NCBI RefSeq assembly: GCF_014251735.1
Contig: NZ_CP059197.1
Span: 424,501 to 488,500 of the forward strand
Reading direction: 5' to 3'
Source of the DNA: Blattabacterium cuenoti
GTDB lineage: Bacteria; Bacteroidota; Bacteroidia; Flavobacteriales; Blattabacteriaceae
DNA: 64,000 nt
Position 1 is the stretch's first letter; every line of letters starts with the position of its first letter. Below are positions 48,601 to 59,398 of the stretch, piece after piece. Below the pieces are notes generated by a model. That model did no database searches and was not told the DNA's origin. It saw only the letters and a program-made list of their open reading frames with translations. The position numbers and the translations under genes were made by a program.

Positions 48601-49895
48601 GGATGTCCTTTCAATACATTTTCTAAAATATCCCAGATCATAGGATCTCTTTTATCTATGATTTTTTTAGCAGATTTTACAGTTTTTACAATACCCCTCT
48701 CAATTAATTTTCGTATAACAAAAGGTTTATAAAGTTCAGCAGCCATATCTTTAGGAAGTCCACACTCTTGTAATTTTAAATGAGGTCCTACTACAATAAC
48801 TGAACGAGCAGAATAATCCACTCTTTTTCCAAGAAGATTTTGTCTAAAACGACCTTGTTTCCCTTTTAATGAATCAGATAATGATTTTAAAGGACGATTT
48901 GCCTCAGATTTCACTGCAGATACTTTTCTTGAATTATCAAAAAGAGAATCTACAGCTTCTTGAAGCATTCTTTTCTCATTTCGTAAAATAACTTCAGGGG
49001 CTTTAATTTCTATAAGCCTTTTTAAACGATTATTTCTTATAAGAACACGACGATATAAATCCGTCATATCAGAAGCAGCATAACGACCTCCATCTAGAGG
49101 AACAAGAGGACGTAATTCAGGAGGAATAACAGCTAAAATATGAATAATCATCCAAGAAACATTTCCGCCATTTCTTTTTCCCTCTCTAAAAGATTCTACG
49201 ACTTGTAAACGTTTTAAAGCTTCAATACGTCTTTGTTTAGAAGTTTCGTTATGAGCTTGATTTCTCAGATCAACAGATAATTGATCTAAATCTAAACGGT
49301 TTAAAAGATCCTCTATACACTCAGCACCCATCTTAGCTATAAACTTGTTAGGATCTGTATCTTCTAAATAAAAATTTCCTTTTGGAAGTTTATTTAAAAC
49401 ATATAAATACTCTTCTTCCGTAAGAAAATCTCCTCTTTGAAAAAAAGAACCATCTGAACGAGTAGCTAATCCTCCCTGAATCACTACATATCTTTCATAA
49501 TAAATGATCATTTCCAGCTTTTTGGATGCTAATCCCAATAAATACCCTATTTTATTAGGAGAAGAACGAAAACACCAAATGTGTACCACAGGGACCACTA
49601 AATTAATATGTCCCATACGTTCTCTTCTTACCTTCTTTTCGGTCACTTCTACTCCACATCTATCACAAACAATCCCTTTATAACGGATTCTTTTATATTT
49701 TCCACAAGCACATTCATAATCTTTGACTGGACCAAAAATACGTTCACAAAAAAGACCATCTCTTTCTGGTTTATGAGTTCTGTAATTAATAGTTTCTGGC
49801 TTTAATACTTCTCCATGAGATTCTTTTAATATAGATTCTGGAGAGGCTAATCGAATAGTAATTTTATTAAATTTGTTATTTATTTTTCTATTCAT
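45657..49895 (-). CDS. rpoC: DNA-directed RNA polymerase subunit beta'
   Basis: 1412-aa large subunit of RNA polymerase. Seen: N-terminal zinc finger with CACGKYKR...CDRCGVEV, bridge and clamp elements, active-site motif [12 protein letters not shown], the second zinc finger with [13 protein letters not shown], trigger-loop region around [28 protein letters not shown], and a C-terminus with [17 protein letters not shown] and [17 protein letters not shown]. Overlaps rpoB by 4 bases (ATGA). Confidence 0.99.
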   Translation of the reverse strand: MNRKINNKFNKITIRLASPESILKESHGEVLKPETINYRTHKPERDGLFCERIFGPVKDYECACGKYKRIRYKGIVCDRCGVEVTEKKVRRERMGHINLVVPVVHIWCFRSSPNKIGYLLGLASKKLEMIIYYERYVVIQGGLATRSDGSFFQRGDFLTEEEYLYVLNKLPKGNFYLEDTDPNKFIAKMGAECIEDLLNRLDLDQLSVDLRNQAHNETSKQRRIEALKRLQVVESFREGKRNGGNVSWMIIHILAVIPPELRPLVPLDGGRYAASDMTDLYRRVLIRNNRLKRLIEIKAPEVILRNEKRMLQEAVDSLFDNSRKVSAVKSEANRPLKSLSDSLKGKQGRFRQNLLGKRVDYSARSVIVVGPHLKLQECGLPKDMAAELYKPFVIRKLIERGIVKTVKSAKKIIDKRDPMIWDILENVLKGHPVLLNRAPTLHRLGIQAFQPKLIEGKAIQLHPLVCAAFNADFDGDQMAVHLPLSSGAILEAQLLMLASQNILNPANGSPITVPSQDMVLGLYYMTKPLASSSRNVIKGEGLTFYSPEEVEIAYNQNVVELHALIKVKVSIRNKNTLSDQLIETTVGRVLFNQVVPKKVGFINESLTKKSLREIIGKILHLTDVPTTAKFLDDIKELGFYNAFKGGLSFGLGDIIIPSDKKNMVNHAIKQVDNVKINYNMGLITNNERYNQVIDIWTNTNAMLTEKVMKHMREDRHGFNPVYMMLDSGARGSKEQIRQLSGMRGLMAKPQKAGSSGGEIIENPILSNFREGLSILEYFISTHGARKGLADTALKTADAGYLTRRLVDAAQDVIIKMEDCNTLRGLEISALKKNEEVVETLFDRILGRISLNDLFHPKNNELIVSSGKMIDEIIADLIEKSGIEFVEVRSPLTCEAKMGICSKCYGRNLSTGKIVQKGEAVGVIAAQSIGEPGTQLTLRTFHVGGTAGNITESSQIRAKYDGIIEFEDLKTVQTKNDYGEKVGVVVSRSTEMKLFNENKSSILMINNIPYGATLYVKHGDKLKEGDKICQWDLYNAVIVAEYAGKISYQHLEQGETFQVEIDEQTGFQEKVITEVRNKNLIPTLKILDENDEELKVYNLPVGAHLMVEDQEKIKIGKILVKVPRRSAKSSGDITGGLPRLSELFEARNPSNPAVVSEMDGIVSHGKIKRGNREIIVESKTGEIRKYLVKLSNQILVQENDYVKAGMPLSDGAVTPNDILNIRGPRAVQEYLVKEIQEVYRLQGVKINDKHFEVIVLQMMRKVEVIEVGDTKFLEGNIEYKDDFIEENDRIFQMRVVEDPGDSSNFKSGDLISYRDFRNENAVLKYKNKKLIKTRSAIPATARPILQGITKAALQTKSFISAASFQETTKVLSEAAISSKTDHLYGLKENVIVGHKIPAGTGLREYENPDVEIL

Positions 49896-52800
49896 TCTTC
49901 TAAATTAATATCCAATCCCAATCCTTTTAATTCATAACATAAAACATTAAAAGATTCCGGATTGTTGGGTTCTGGCATGGGATCACCTTTCACTATAGCT
50001 TCATAAGTTTTCGCTCTTCCTGCTACATCATCAGATTTGACAGTTAATATTTCACGTAAGATATTAGAAGCTCCAAAAGCTTCTAAAGCCCAAACCTCCA
50101 TTTCTCCAAAACGTTGCCCTCCAAATTGAGCTTTACCTCCTAGAGGTTGTTGAGTGATAAGAGAATAAGGGCCTATAGAACGAGCATGCATTTTATCGTC
50201 AACCATATGACCTAATTTTAACATGTATATAACTCCTACTGTTGCTGGTTGATCAAATCTATCTCCTGTTCCTCCATCAAACAAATAAGTAGTTCCAAAA
50301 CGAGGAATATCTGCTTTATCTGTAAACTCCGATATTTTTTCTATAGTAGCTCCATCAAATATAGGAGTAGAAAATTTAATATTTAACTTATAACCAGCCC
50401 AACCTAATACCGTCTCATATATCTGTCCAATATTCATTCTAGATGGAACTCCTAATGGATTTAAAACTATATCTACAGGACTTCCATCTTCTAAAAAAGG
50501 CATATCTTCCTCGCGAAGAATACGAGCTACTACACCTTTATTTCCATGTCTTCCAGCCATTTTATCTCCAACTTTCAATTTTCTTTTCTTTGCAATATAA
50601 ACTTTAGCCATTTTAATAATACCAGAAGGCAATTCATCCCCAACTGTAATAGAAAATTTCTTGTGTTTCAACATACTATTTAAATCATTAACAGAAATTT
50701 GATAATTATGTAATATTTCTGATACAAGATTGTTAGTTTCTACATCATAAGTCCAATCTACAGGAGTACTTTCTATATAATCCGATATTTTATTAAGTAA
50801 TTTTGCCGTGAATTTAGTTCCTTCTTCTATAATTTCCTGTTTTTTTTCATCAATAATAATTTTCTTAGAAGTTTTTCCATATAAAACAGTATGTAATTTT
50901 TGCAATAAATGATTTTTTAAATCAGAAAATTTTTTATCATATTCTTTTTCTATGCGCTCTAACTGTATTTTATCCTGAACTCTGGATTTTTTGTCTTTTA
51001 TGCTACGAGTGAATAATTTTGTATCTATCACCACTCCAAATAAAGAAGGTTCTGCTCTTAAAGAAGCATCTTTAACATTTCCAGCTTTGTCTCCAAAAAT
51101 AGCTCTCAACAATTTTTCTTCTGGAGTCGGGTCTGATTCTCCTTTAGGAGTGATCTTTCCAATCAAAATATCACCAGGTCTTACTTCCGCTCCTACTCGT
51201 ATAATTCCATTTTCATCTAAATCTTTAGTAGCTTCTTCACTAACATTTGGAATATCATTTGTTAATTCTTCCATTCCTAATTTTGTATCACGTACGTCTA
51301 GAGAATACTCATCTATATGTATAGAAGTAAACCAATCTTCACTTACTACTTTTTCTGAAATTAAAACGGCATCTTCAAAGTTATACCCATTACATGGGAT
51401 AAAAGCGGCTCTTAAATTTCTTCCTAAAGCTAATTCTCCATTTTCAGTAGCATATCCTTCACATAAAATCTGTCCTTTTACTACTTTCATTCCCTTTTTT
51501 ACAATAGGTTTTAAAGTAATACATGTATTTTGATTAGTTTTCCTAAATTTTATCAAATCATAAGTTTTCACTTCAGGTTCAAAACTCACTAAAGCTCCTA
51601 TTTCTGTTTTTTCATAACGTATGATTATTTTTCTTGCATCAAGATATTCTACAAATCCATTACTTTCTGCATTAATTAAAATACGAGAATCTATGGCTAC
51701 CTGCTTTTCTAATCCGGTTCCTACAATTGGCGCTTCAGGTTTTAATAGTGGAACAGCTTGACGCATCATATTAGAACCCATGAGAGCTCTATTCGCATCA
51801 TCATGTTCTAAAAAAGGAATTAAAGAAGCAGATATAGAAGCAATTTGATTAGGAGCCACATCTATATAATCCACTTGTTTTGGAGTGACTATAGGAAAAT
51901 CACCATCTTCACGAGCTATTATTCTATCAGAAACAAAATTTCCATATTGATTGATAGCATTAGCTTGTGCTATAATTTTCCCTTCTTCTTCTTCTGCGCT
52001 TAAATATTTAACCTTAGATTTTAAATCCACTCTTCCATCATGAATAGATCGATAAGGAGTTTCTACAAATCCCATATCATTAATCTTTGCAAAAACAGAA
52101 AGGGAAGAAATTAAACCAATATTTGGACCCTCTGGGGTTTCAATAGGACATAATCTTCCATAATGGGAATAATTGACGTCTCTTACCTCAAATCCAGCTC
52201 TTTCTCTAGACAAACCTCCAGGACCTAAAGCTGATAATCTTCTCTTGTGAGTAAGTTCAGATAATGGATTTGTCTGATCCATAAATTGGGATAATTGATT
52301 AGTTCCAAAAAAAGTATTTATAACGGAAGACAATGTTTTTGCATTGATAAGATCTACTGGCATAAAAACTTCATTATCTCGAACATTCATTCGTTCTCTT
52401 ATTGTTCTAGCCATTCTAGCTAAACCAATACTAAATTGTGCATAAAGCTGTTCTCCTACAGTTCTTACACGTCTATTAGAGAGATGATCGATATCATCAA
52501 CCTCTCTTTTAGAATTGAATAAGGCATTCAAATGTTCAACTATAGCAATAATGTCTTCTTTAGTTAAAACTAAATAATCCGGATCAATATTCAATCCAAG
52601 ACGTTTATTCAAACGATACCTACCCACAGGCCCTAAACTATATCTAGTATCAGAAAAAAAAAGTTTATCTATAACTCCTCTAGCCGTTTCTTCATCTGGA
52701 GGTTCTGTGTTTCTAAGCTGTCTATATATATATTCGACAGCTTCTTTTTCAGAATTAGTAGGATCTTTTTGCAGTGTATTATAAATGATAGAATAATCTT

Positions 52801-53710
52801 TCTTCTTTCCTTCCTTTTTATGCAATAAAATTGTTTTTATCTCATGTTGAATCATCAAATCAATATGCTCTTGTGTTATCGTGACATCTCTGTCTATCAA
52901 AACTTCATTTTTTTCTATAGAAATTACCTCTCCTGTATCTTCATCTACAAAATCTTCGTGCCAAATATTCAATATTCTAGCTGCTAAAACTCTCGATAAG
53001 ATAGATTTTGTATTATCTTCTGTAATTTTTACTTCTTCTGCTAAATCAAATATTTCTAATATCTCTTTATCTCTTTCATATCCAATAGCACGAAGTAAAG
53101 TGGTCATAGGTAATTTTTTCTTTCTATCGATATAGGCATACATCACATTATTTATATCCGTAGCAAACTCAATCCAAGATCCTTTAAAAGGAATAATTCT
53201 TGCTGAATATAACTTCGTTCCATTAGCATGATGAGATTGTCCAAAGAATACTCCAGGAGAACGATGCAACTGGGATACTATAACACGTTCTGCTCCATTG
53301 AATATAAAAGAACCAGAATGGGTCATATACGGATATGTACCTAAATAAACATCTTGATGTACAGTCTCGAAATCCTCATGTTCAGGATCTGTACAATATA
53401 ATTTTAATTTTGCTTTTAAAGGAACACTATAAGTTAACCCCCTTTCAATACATTCTTCTATAGAATATCTGGGGGCATCGATAGAATATCCTTTAAATTC
53501 TAAAACGAAGGAGTTCCTCGCATCAGAAATAGGAAAATTCTCTGTAAAAGCTTTAAACAAACCTTCATTTTTTCGATTTTCTGGTTTTGTATCTAATTGA
53601 AAAAATTCCTTAAATGATTTTATTTGAATATCCAAGAAATCAGGATACTCTACTTGTTTTGCCACAGAGGCAAAAGTTATTCTTTCTGAGACATTTTCTG
53701 TGTTCACCAA
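49892..53710 (-). CDS. rpoB: DNA-directed RNA polymerase subunit beta
   Basis: 1272-aa catalytic subunit. Seen: ...[26 protein letters not shown] fork region ([21 protein letters not shown]), the rifampicin pocket [80 protein letters not shown] and the C-terminal [27 protein letters not shown]. Separated from rplL by 48 bases. Confidence 0.99.
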   Translation of the reverse strand: MVNTENVSERITFASVAKQVEYPDFLDIQIKSFKEFFQLDTKPENRKNEGLFKAFTENFPISDARNSFVLEFKGYSIDAPRYSIEECIERGLTYSVPLKAKLKLYCTDPEHEDFETVHQDVYLGTYPYMTHSGSFIFNGAERVIVSQLHRSPGVFFGQSHHANGTKLYSARIIPFKGSWIEFATDINNVMYAYIDRKKKLPMTTLLRAIGYERDKEILEIFDLAEEVKITEDNTKSILSRVLAARILNIWHEDFVDEDTGEVISIEKNEVLIDRDVTITQEHIDLMIQHEIKTILLHKKEGKKKDYSIIYNTLQKDPTNSEKEAVEYIYRQLRNTEPPDEETARGVIDKLFFSDTRYSLGPVGRYRLNKRLGLNIDPDYLVLTKEDIIAIVEHLNALFNSKREVDDIDHLSNRRVRTVGEQLYAQFSIGLARMARTIRERMNVRDNEVFMPVDLINAKTLSSVINTFFGTNQLSQFMDQTNPLSELTHKRRLSALGPGGLSRERAGFEVRDVNYSHYGRLCPIETPEGPNIGLISSLSVFAKINDMGFVETPYRSIHDGRVDLKSKVKYLSAEEEEGKIIAQANAINQYGNFVSDRIIAREDGDFPIVTPKQVDYIDVAPNQIASISASLIPFLEHDDANRALMGSNMMRQAVPLLKPEAPIVGTGLEKQVAIDSRILINAESNGFVEYLDARKIIIRYEKTEIGALVSFEPEVKTYDLIKFRKTNQNTCITLKPIVKKGMKVVKGQILCEGYATENGELALGRNLRAAFIPCNGYNFEDAVLISEKVVSEDWFTSIHIDEYSLDVRDTKLGMEELTNDIPNVSEEATKDLDENGIIRVGAEVRPGDILIGKITPKGESDPTPEEKLLRAIFGDKAGNVKDASLRAEPSLFGVVIDTKLFTRSIKDKKSRVQDKIQLERIEKEYDKKFSDLKNHLLQKLHTVLYGKTSKKIIIDEKKQEIIEEGTKFTAKLLNKISDYIESTPVDWTYDVETNNLVSEILHNYQISVNDLNSMLKHKKFSITVGDELPSGIIKMAKVYIAKKRKLKVGDKMAGRHGNKGVVARILREEDMPFLEDGSPVDIVLNPLGVPSRMNIGQIYETVLGWAGYKLNIKFSTPIFDGATIEKISEFTDKADIPRFGTTYLFDGGTGDRFDQPATVGVIYMLKLGHMVDDKMHARSIGPYSLITQQPLGGKAQFGGQRFGEMEVWALEAFGASNILREILTVKSDDVAGRAKTYEAIVKGDPMPEPNNPESFNVLCYELKGLGLDINLEE

Positions 53711-53758
53711 ATCTAACAGTAATTTTAACTTAAAAACAAAAAAATAAATTTTTATTTA

Positions 53759-54127
53759 TCATTTCAATTCAACCTCAGCACCAATTTCTTCAAGTTTCTT
53801 TTTTAATTTTTCTGCTTCTTTCTTATCAACAGATTCTTTAATAACGTTTGGAACATTATCTACTAATTCCTTAGATTCTTTTAGTCCTTTTCCAGTGATC
53901 TCTTTAACTAATTTCACCACAGATAATTTAGAACTTCCTGATGATTTTAAGATTAAATTAAAAATATTTTTTTCTTCTTTTTCGGAAGACTCTTCCTTTT
54001 TTTTTGAAGAATCCATCACTAAAGTATTAGATGGTTCAATTCCATACTCATTTTTTAATAGATTAGATAATTCATTAACTTGTTGAACCGTCAAGTTCAC
54101 CAATTGTTCTGCTAGCTTTTTTATCAT
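53759..54127 (-). CDS. rplL: 50S ribosomal protein L7/L12
   Basis: 122-aa stalk protein that recruits translation factors. Seen: N-terminal dimerisation helices [25 protein letters not shown], an acidic Glu/Ser/Lys hinge (unusually Lys-rich), and the C-terminal domain [33 protein letters not shown]. Complete. Confidence 0.97.
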   Translation of the reverse strand: MIKKLAEQLVNLTVQQVNELSNLLKNEYGIEPSNTLVMDSSKKKEESSEKEEKNIFNLILKSSGSSKLSVVKLVKEITGKGLKESKELVDNVPNVIKESVDKKEAEKLKKKLEEIGAEVELK

Positions 54128-54131
54128 TTTA

Positions 54132-54677
54132 TTATTTATTGTTTTTTTTAGATATAGATAACGTTTTTAGAATTCTAAAAATTTGATTTTCTCCATATTT
54201 TATGGATAAAATAACCTGTTCAATAGGATATTGAAGCATTCTTAAAATATCTATTATGAGATCTTTTTTAGATTTAATATTAATTAATATATCTAAATCT
54301 TTATTCCCAAAATAAAAAGATTCTTCCATATATGCTCCTTTTAAATAAGGCTTTTCTACTTTTTCGTAAGAATGAAAATTTCTTATAATTTTTGACGGAA
54401 TATTCCCTAAATCTGAATTGCAAGCTAAAACAGAAGTGTTTCCATTTAAAATAGAAAAAAAAGAATCTAATTTTTTATTTTTAATATTTTCTAAAGCTTT
54501 TTTCAATAAAGTATTTTTAACTACTTTCATTTGAATATTATATTCACAAAAATTCTTTCTTAGAATAGAAATTTGATTAGAATTTAAACCGGATATGTCA
54601 ATTAAATATATTGTATCATTATCCGATAATATAGAAATTAATTTCGATAATTCTGTTCTTTTTTTTTCTTTCTTCAT
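54132..54677 (-). CDS. rplJ: 50S ribosomal protein L10
   Basis: 181-aa stalk base protein that carries L7/L12 dimers. Seen: [42 protein letters not shown], the classic L10 N-terminal domain, then a helical C-terminal tail. Overlaps rplA by 4 bases. A cysteine-containing stretch [10 protein letters not shown] is less typical but the alignment is otherwise clear. Confidence 0.95.
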   Translation of the reverse strand: MKKEKKRTELSKLISILSDNDTIYLIDISGLNSNQISILRKNFCEYNIQMKVVKNTLLKKALENIKNKKLDSFFSILNGNTSVLACNSDLGNIPSKIIRNFHSYEKVEKPYLKGAYMEESFYFGNKDLDILINIKSKKDLIIDILRMLQYPIEQVILSIKYGENQIFRILKTLSISKKNNK

Positions 54678-55372
54678 TTGTTTATAAAACTTTTATAATC
54701 GACTAAAAGACTACTACTCATAGTAGTCGATAAATAAATACTTTTTATATAAGATCCTTTAGATGAAGAAGGTTTACTACGAATAATTTGACTCATGAAT
54801 GCTTTTGCATTATTCGATATATATTCATAATTAAAAGATACTTTTCCGATAGAAGCATGAATAATTCCATAACGATCCGCTTTAAAAGATATCTTTCCAG
54901 ATTTAATTTCCTTAATAGAATTCCCTGGATTTGTAGAAACTGTATCCATTTGAGGATTTGGCATTAGCCCCCTTGGTCCTAATATTTTTGCTACAGAACT
55001 CAATTGAGTCATAACAGACGGCATAGCTACAATCACGTCAATATCTATCCATCCAGATTTAATTTTTTCTATATAATCTAGTCCTATATAATCCGCTCCA
55101 GCTTCTTTAGCTTCCAATTCTTTATCTTTTGTAACTAAAGCCAAAACATAAACATTTCTTCCTATTCCATGTGGTAATTGAACAGTTCCTCGTACCATTT
55201 GATTTGGAATACGTGTATCTATATTTAGATGAACAGAAATATCCACCGATGCGTCAAATTTAACAAAAGATATTTCTTTAAGAATAATAGATGCTTCATC
55301 AAGAGAATATTTCTTATGTTTATTAGTTTTTTCCAGAATTTTTTTTCTATTTCTTGTTAATTTATTTGACAT
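54674..55372 (-). CDS. rplA: 50S ribosomal protein L1
   Basis: 232-aa L1-stalk protein and, in other bacteria, autogenous regulator of rplKA. Seen: DASVDISVHLNIDTRIPNQMVRGTVQLPHGIGRNV, MPSVMTQLSSVAKILGPRGLMPNPQMDTVS, then SSSKGSYIKSIYLSTTMSSSL. Six bases after rplK, 4-base overlap with rplJ. Confidence 0.98.
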   Translation of the reverse strand: MSNKLTRNRKKILEKTNKHKKYSLDEASIILKEISFVKFDASVDISVHLNIDTRIPNQMVRGTVQLPHGIGRNVYVLALVTKDKELEAKEAGADYIGLDYIEKIKSGWIDIDVIVAMPSVMTQLSSVAKILGPRGLMPNPQMDTVSTNPGNSIKEIKSGKISFKADRYGIIHASIGKVSFNYEYISNNAKAFMSQIIRSKPSSSKGSYIKSIYLSTTMSSSLLVDYKSFINK

Positions 55373-55378
55373 AAGTAT

Positions 55379-55813
55379 TTATTTATCAACTTCTATTCCC
55401 ATAGAACGTGCAGTCCCAGCAATCATAGATATAGCAGAATCGATGGAAAAACAATTCATATCTTCCATTTTATTTTTTGCAATAATTCTAATTTGATCTA
55501 AACTTACTTTTCCAATTTTAGAACGATTTGGTTCTCTGGATCCTTTTTTTACTTTTATTATATTCATTAACTGAATAGATACCGGAGGTTTTTTAATTAA
55601 AAAAGAAAAAGATTTATCTTCATAAATAGTAATAATCACTGGACATATCTCTCCCTTCCATTTTTGAGTTCTAGAATTATATTGTTTACAGAATTCCATA
55701 ATATTCACCCCTGAACTTCCTAAAATAGGACCAATAGGAGGTGCTGGATTGGCATTTCCTCCATTTATTTTTTGTATTTTGATTTTTTTTACTATTTTTT
55801 TTTGACTAACCAT
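55379..55813 (-). CDS. rplK: 50S ribosomal protein L11
   Basis: 144-aa GTPase-centre protein. Seen: GGNANPAPPIGPILGSSGVNIMEFCKQYN near the start, PVSIQLMNIIKVKKGSREPNRSKIGKVSLDQIRIIAKNKMEDMNCFSIDSAISMIAGTARSMGIEV. Nine bases after nusG. Confidence 0.98.
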   Translation of the reverse strand: MVSQKKIVKKIKIQKINGGNANPAPPIGPILGSSGVNIMEFCKQYNSRTQKWKGEICPVIITIYEDKSFSFLIKKPPVSIQLMNIIKVKKGSREPNRSKIGKVSLDQIRIIAKNKMEDMNCFSIDSAISMIAGTARSMGIEVDK

Positions 55814-55822
55814 TATTCTATT

Positions 55823-56371
55823 TTAAATTTTTTCTATTTGTGTAAAATTCAATTCTAAAGGAGTTTTTCTTCCAAAAATCAAAACAGCTAATTCCAGTTT
55901 TCTTTTTTCTTCATTAATTTTTTCAATAGTTCCATTAAAACCACTAAAGGGACCATCTATGACTTTTATAGTTTCTCCAACCACAAAAGGAATGCTCAAA
56001 TTTTCATAATTTTCGGATAGTTGATCTATTTTTCCTAACATTTTATTAACCTCTTCTTTTCTCATAGGAATGGCCGAACCACCTTTTCCTTCACTTAAAA
56101 AATTTATAACACCAGGAACATTCTTGATGGCATGGACGGCCTCTCCCTCAAGATGGGCTTCTATCATCACATATCCTGGAAAGTGAACTTTTTCCCTGTG
56201 GATTTTTTTCCCCTTCCTCATTTGTATAACTTTTTCAATGGGAACTAAAACCTTCCCTATATATTCTTGAAACCCATTATCTCTAATTTCATTCTCAATA
56301 TAAGACTTTACCTTATTCTCTTGACCACTAATGGTTTTTAAAACATACCATTTTCTTTCCAAATCACTCAT
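55823..56371 (-). CDS. nusG: Transcription termination/antitermination factor NusG
   Basis: 182-aa processivity factor of RNA polymerase. Seen: NGN domain beginning KWYVLKTISGQENKVKSYIEN, VHFPGYVMIEAHL, and the C-terminal KOW motif VGETIKVIDGPFSGFNGTIEKINEEKRKLELAVLIFGRKTPLELNFTQIEKI. Twelve bases after secE. Confidence 0.98.
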   Translation of the reverse strand: MSDLERKWYVLKTISGQENKVKSYIENEIRDNGFQEYIGKVLVPIEKVIQMRKGKKIHREKVHFPGYVMIEAHLEGEAVHAIKNVPGVINFLSEGKGGSAIPMRKEEVNKMLGKIDQLSENYENLSIPFVVGETIKVIDGPFSGFNGTIEKINEEKRKLELAVLIFGRKTPLELNFTQIEKI

Positions 56372-56383
56372 CGCTTTTATGTT

Positions 56384-56572
56384 TTATTTTAATGAAAATA
56401 ATTTTTTAATAAAAAAAATAAAAAAAACATCTACTCCATATAGAAACAGAGATAAAAATATAGAAAAAAACGACACTACTATCGTAGTAACTTGTAAATC
56501 TCCCCACTTAGGCCAGGTTATGCAATAAACAAACTCATCGTAAATCTCCAAAAAAAAATTTCTTTTTTTCAT
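56384..56572 (-). CDS. secE: Preprotein translocase subunit SecE
   Basis: 62-aa single-span inner-membrane subunit of SecYEG. Seen: MKKRNFFLEIYDEFVYCITWPKWGDLQVTTIVV, with the conserved W-P-K.-.L..TT.VV segment before the membrane helix SFFSIFLSLFLYGVDVFFIFF. The frame is open upstream through the tRNA-Trp gene, but the start shown is the family one. Confidence 0.95.
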   Translation of the reverse strand: MKKRNFFLEIYDEFVYCITWPKWGDLQVTTIVVSFFSIFLSLFLYGVDVFFIFFIKKLFSLK

Positions 56573-56591
56573 GCTATATCTACGATTTTTG

Positions 56592-56664
56592 CACGGATGG
56601 TAAGAATCGAACTTACGACATTCGGTTTTGGAGACCGACGCTCTACCAACTGAGCTACATCCGT
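56592..56664 (-). tRNA. tRNA-Trp (anticodon CCA)
   Basis: 73 nt, discriminator G. Acceptor ACGGATG/CATCCGT, D arm GCTC/GAGC, anticodon stem TCGGT/ACCGA with loop CTCCAAA, T arm GTAAG/CTTAC around TTCGATT; all stems fully paired. Lies between tuf and secE, as in most Bacteroidota. Confidence 0.97.
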
Positions 56665-56675
56665 TTATTTTATGA

Positions 56676-57863
56676 TTAATCCATAATATGAGTAACTTGC
56701 CCAGCACCTACAGTCTTTCCTCCTTCACGAATAGCAAAACGCAAATTTTCACTTAAAGCTACCGGCTGATGTAAATATACTTCCATAGAAATATTATCTC
56801 CAGGCATAACCATTTCTATTCCATCAGATAAATGAATTTCTCCTGTAACATCTGTCGTTCTCAAATAAAACTGTGGACGATATTTATCATGAAATGGTGT
56901 ATGCCTTCCTCCTTCTTCTTTTGTAAGAATATATACTTCCGCTTTAAATTTCTTATGAGGTTTTATAGATCCTGGTTTTCCAATAACCATTCCACGTCGA
57001 ATATCTTTTTTTTCTATTCCACGTAATAATAATCCTACATTATCTCCAGCCTGACCTTTATCTAGAATTTTACGAAACATTTCTACTCCTGTTACGGTAG
57101 ACGATAATTTTTCTTCTCCCATCCCAATAATGTCAACTAAATCTCCTGTATGAATGATTCCACTTTCAATACGACCAGTAGCAACGGTCCCTCTTCCTGT
57201 AATTGTAAATACATCTTCTACAGGCATTAGAAATGCTTTATCCATTTCTCGAACAGGTTCTGGAATATATTCATCTAATACATCCATTAATTTTTGGATC
57301 TTTTCTACCCACTTTTTTTCTCCATTCAAAGCCCCTAAAGCAGATCCTTTAATCATAGGAATATTGTCTCCGTCATATTCATATTTAGAAAGCAACTCTC
57401 GGATTTCCATTTCTACCAATTCTAATAATTCTGGATCATCTACTTGATCTACTTTATTCATAAAAACGACTATTTTAGGAACCCCCACTTGACGTGCTAA
57501 CAAAATATGCTCTCTTGTTTGAGGCATAGGTCCATCTGTAGCTGCAACTACTAAAATAGCTCCATCCATTTGAGCTGCTCCAGTAATCATATTTTTAATA
57601 TAATCTGCATGTCCTGGACAATCTACATGAGCATAATGTCTTTTCACTGTTTCATATTCTACATGAGAAGTATTGATAGTTATCCCCCTAGCTTTTTCCT
57701 CTGGAGCATTATCAATTGCATCAAAACTTTTCTCTTCCGCCAATCCTATTTCTGATAATACTTTTGTTATGGCAGCTGTTAAAGTTGTTTTTCCATGATC
57801 AACGTGACCAGTTGTACCTATATTTAAATGTGGTTTGTCACGTTTAAATTTTTCTTTTGCCAT
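56676..57863 (-). CDS. tuf: Elongation factor Tu
   Basis: 395-aa GTPase that delivers aminoacyl-tRNA. Seen: G1 [17 protein letters not shown], switch [14 protein letters not shown]3 [42 protein letters not shown]4 NKVDQ, G5 GSALGA, then domains 2 and 3 ending [36 protein letters not shown]. Single copy in this window, flanked by tRNA genes. Confidence 0.99.
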   Translation of the reverse strand: MAKEKFKRDKPHLNIGTTGHVDHGKTTLTAAITKVLSEIGLAEEKSFDAIDNAPEEKARGITINTSHVEYETVKRHYAHVDCPGHADYIKNMITGAAQMDGAILVVAATDGPMPQTREHILLARQVGVPKIVVFMNKVDQVDDPELLELVEMEIRELLSKYEYDGDNIPMIKGSALGALNGEKKWVEKIQKLMDVLDEYIPEPVREMDKAFLMPVEDVFTITGRGTVATGRIESGIIHTGDLVDIIGMGEEKLSSTVTGVEMFRKILDKGQAGDNVGLLLRGIEKKDIRRGMVIGKPGSIKPHKKFKAEVYILTKEEGGRHTPFHDKYRPQFYLRTTDVTGEIHLSDGIEMVMPGDNISMEVYLHQPVALSENLRFAIREGGKTVGAGQVTHIMD

Positions 57864-57905
57864 GATGATAGTTTCTAAAATTTTTAATAATTCTTAATAA
57901 GAAAA

Positions 57906-57977
<72 letters not shown>

Positions 57978-57993
57978 CTTCATCCATAAGTAG

Positions 57994-58066
57994 AGCGGAA
58001 GACGGGATTCGAACCCGCGACATTCAACTTGGAAGGCTGATGCTCTACCAACTGAGCTACTTCCGC
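57994..58066 (-). tRNA. tRNA-Gly (anticodon TCC)
   Basis: 73 nt, discriminator T(U). Acceptor GCGGAAG/CTTCCGC, D arm GCTC/GAGC, anticodon stem TCAGC/GTTGA with loop CTTCCAA, T arm GCGGG/CCCGT around TTCGAAT. Well-formed cloverleaf. Confidence 0.97.
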
Positions 58067-58084
58067 CTAAGATGCATAATAATA

Positions 58085-58168
58085 TGGGGAGAGCAGGATT
58101 CGAACCTGCGAAGGCAAAGCCAACAGATTTACAGTCTGTCCTCGTTAACCAAACTTGAGTATCTCCCC
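58085..58168 (-). tRNA. tRNA-Tyr (anticodon GTA)
   Basis: 84 nt, discriminator A, with the long variable arm of class II tRNAs. Acceptor GGGGAGA/TCTCCCC, anticodon stem CAGAC...TCTG with GTA followed by AA, T arm GCAGG/CCTGC around TTCGAAT. Confidence 0.96.
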
Positions 58169-58175
58169 AAAAGAA

Positions 58176-58249
58176 AGCCGGTGGAGGGATTCGAACCCAC
58201 GACCCCGAGATTACAAATCACGTGCTCTAACCATCTGAGCTACACCGGC
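58176..58249 (-). tRNA. tRNA-Thr (anticodon TGT)
   Basis: 74 nt, discriminator T(U). Acceptor GCCGGTG/CACCGGC and D arm GCTC/GAGC are perfect. The anticodon stem CGTGA/TCTCG and the T stem GTGGG/CCCTC each hold one U-U mismatch. Loop TTTGTAA gives anticodon TGT. First gene of the tRNA-tuf-secE-nusG-rplKAJL-rpoBC transcription unit. Confidence 0.94.
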
Positions 58250-58308
58250 TGCTTTTGTCATATAGAATAAATAACTATTATTCACTAACTATGGAAATCA
58301 GGTAGGTA

Positions 58309-58339
58309 CAAATCTATAGAGATTTTTATAAATCTCAAA
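58309..58339 (-). promoter_or_regulatory. Promoter of the tRNA-tuf-rpoBC operon
   Basis: On the minus strand TTTG (58336-58339), 19 bases, then TAGATTTG (58309-58316): a full match to the Bacteroidota -33/-7 promoter. Predicted start is about 58302, 53 bases before the first tRNA. The spacer contains a perfect 7-bp inverted repeat (58319-58325 / 58330-58336), which may be an operator or accidental. Confidence 0.6.
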
Positions 58340-58352
58340 AAAATAATGGGTA

Positions 58353-58994
58353 TCAAAAAATTTTTGCATGTTTAATTTTATTTTTGAAAATAAACAATAA
58401 AACAACTCCAAGAAATATTACAAAATCAGATAAATTGAAAACTGGTTGAAAAAAATGAAAATGATCCCCACCAATAAATGGAATCCAAGTAGGAATATAT
58501 GTATCTATTATGGGAAAATAAAACATGTCTACTACACATCCTTCCATGAAAGCGGCATATCCATTTGATAAATGAAAATTTATTTTAGATATTCCTGCAT
58601 AAGATATCCATTTATGAGATTCTTTATCATAAATGGTTCCTGTATCAAATAACAATCCATATAATGCACTATCCAATAAATTACCTATAGCTCCCGATAA
58701 AATAAAAGTAGTAGGAATTATCAAATAATTAGAAGATTCTTTTTTGATCTTTTTGTAAATAAAAACAGATAGAAAAAAAACCAGAATAATACGAAAAACA
58801 CTTAAAATAATTTTTCCTAAATATCCAGGAGCGAGATAAATGCCATAGGCCATCCCAGGATTTTCTACAAAAAAAATCCAAAAAAATGGAAATATATACA
58901 CTCCGCTTCCCAATTCAAAATGAGTTTTTACATAAATTTTTAAAATTTGATCTACTAATAAAATAGAGAAAATACTTAAAAAAACTTTTTTCAA
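58353..58994 (-). CDS. lspA: Lipoprotein signal peptidase (signal peptidase II)
   Basis: Cleaves the signal peptides of lipoproteins (for example BamD, encoded here) in the inner membrane. 213 aa, longer than the usual 160-170 because of the insertion typical of Bacteroidota. Seen: four membrane segments, VDQILKIYVKTHF, NPGMAYGI, GAIGNLLDSALYG, and the two catalytic Asp in GCVVDMFYFP and FNLSDFVIF. Twelve bases after the DksA-like gene. Confidence 0.94.
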   Translation of the reverse strand: MKKVFLSIFSILLVDQILKIYVKTHFELGSGVYIFPFFWIFFVENPGMAYGIYLAPGYLGKIILSVFRIILVFFLSVFIYKKIKKESSNYLIIPTTFILSGAIGNLLDSALYGLLFDTGTIYDKESHKWISYAGISKINFHLSNGYAAFMEGCVVDMFYFPIIDTYIPTWIPFIGGDHFHFFQPVFNLSDFVIFLGVVLLFIFKNKIKHAKIF

Positions 58995-59006
58995 AAAATT
59001 AAAAAT

Positions 59007-59396
59007 TTACTTTTTTTGTTCTTCAACTTGTCTTTTTCCTTCAATACTTAAAGTAGTATGTGGAACGGCCATTAAACGTGCTTTAGGAATCAATTTTTTT
59101 GTTATGCGACAAATTCCATAATCTTTGTTTTCAACTCTGATCAAAGCGGCATTCAAACTTCGTATAAATTTTTGTAAGTGTTCTATGATTTGAGCATTTT
59201 GTTCTTTACTAAGCGTTTCTGATCCTTCCTCAAAAGCTTTAAATGTAGGATACGTATCATCTGTTCCATTATTTTGATCATTAGCAAAGGATTCTTTAAG
59301 AATTAACAAATCTTTTTTTGCTTTTTCCAGTTTTTCAAGTATCAGTTTACGAAACTCATTCCTCTCTTCCATCGAATATCTTTGTTTTATTTTCAT
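59007..59396 (-). CDS. DksA/TraR-family protein
   Basis: 129-aa protein with the DksA-like coiled coil (about 9-75: long charged helices with EMERNEFRKLILEKLEKAKKDLLILKESF-like pattern) and the C-terminal domain motif NKDYGICRITKKLIPKARLMAVPHTTLSIEGK. The zinc cysteines of C4 DksA are reduced to one (Cys in YGIC), as in the Bacteroidota group. Possibly interacts with RNA polymerase as a stringent-response factor; role unproved. Two bases after ileS. Confidence 0.85.
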   Translation of the reverse strand: MKIKQRYSMEERNEFRKLILEKLEKAKKDLLILKESFANDQNNGTDDTYPTFKAFEEGSETLSKEQNAQIIEHLQKFIRSLNAALIRVENKDYGICRITKKLIPKARLMAVPHTTLSIEGKRQVEEQKK

Positions 59397-59398
59397 TT

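Noticed and set aside
50991..51533. 180-codon frame on the + strand inside rpoB
   Set aside because: Shadow of a strongly conserved gene; its composition follows the complement of rpoB codons.
58353..58994. Loss of the Arg in the GN-x-x-D-R motif of LspA (here GNLLDS) as a defect
   Set aside because: From knowledge of the family, Bacteroidota LspA commonly has Ser there and the same long insertion; both catalytic Asp are present.
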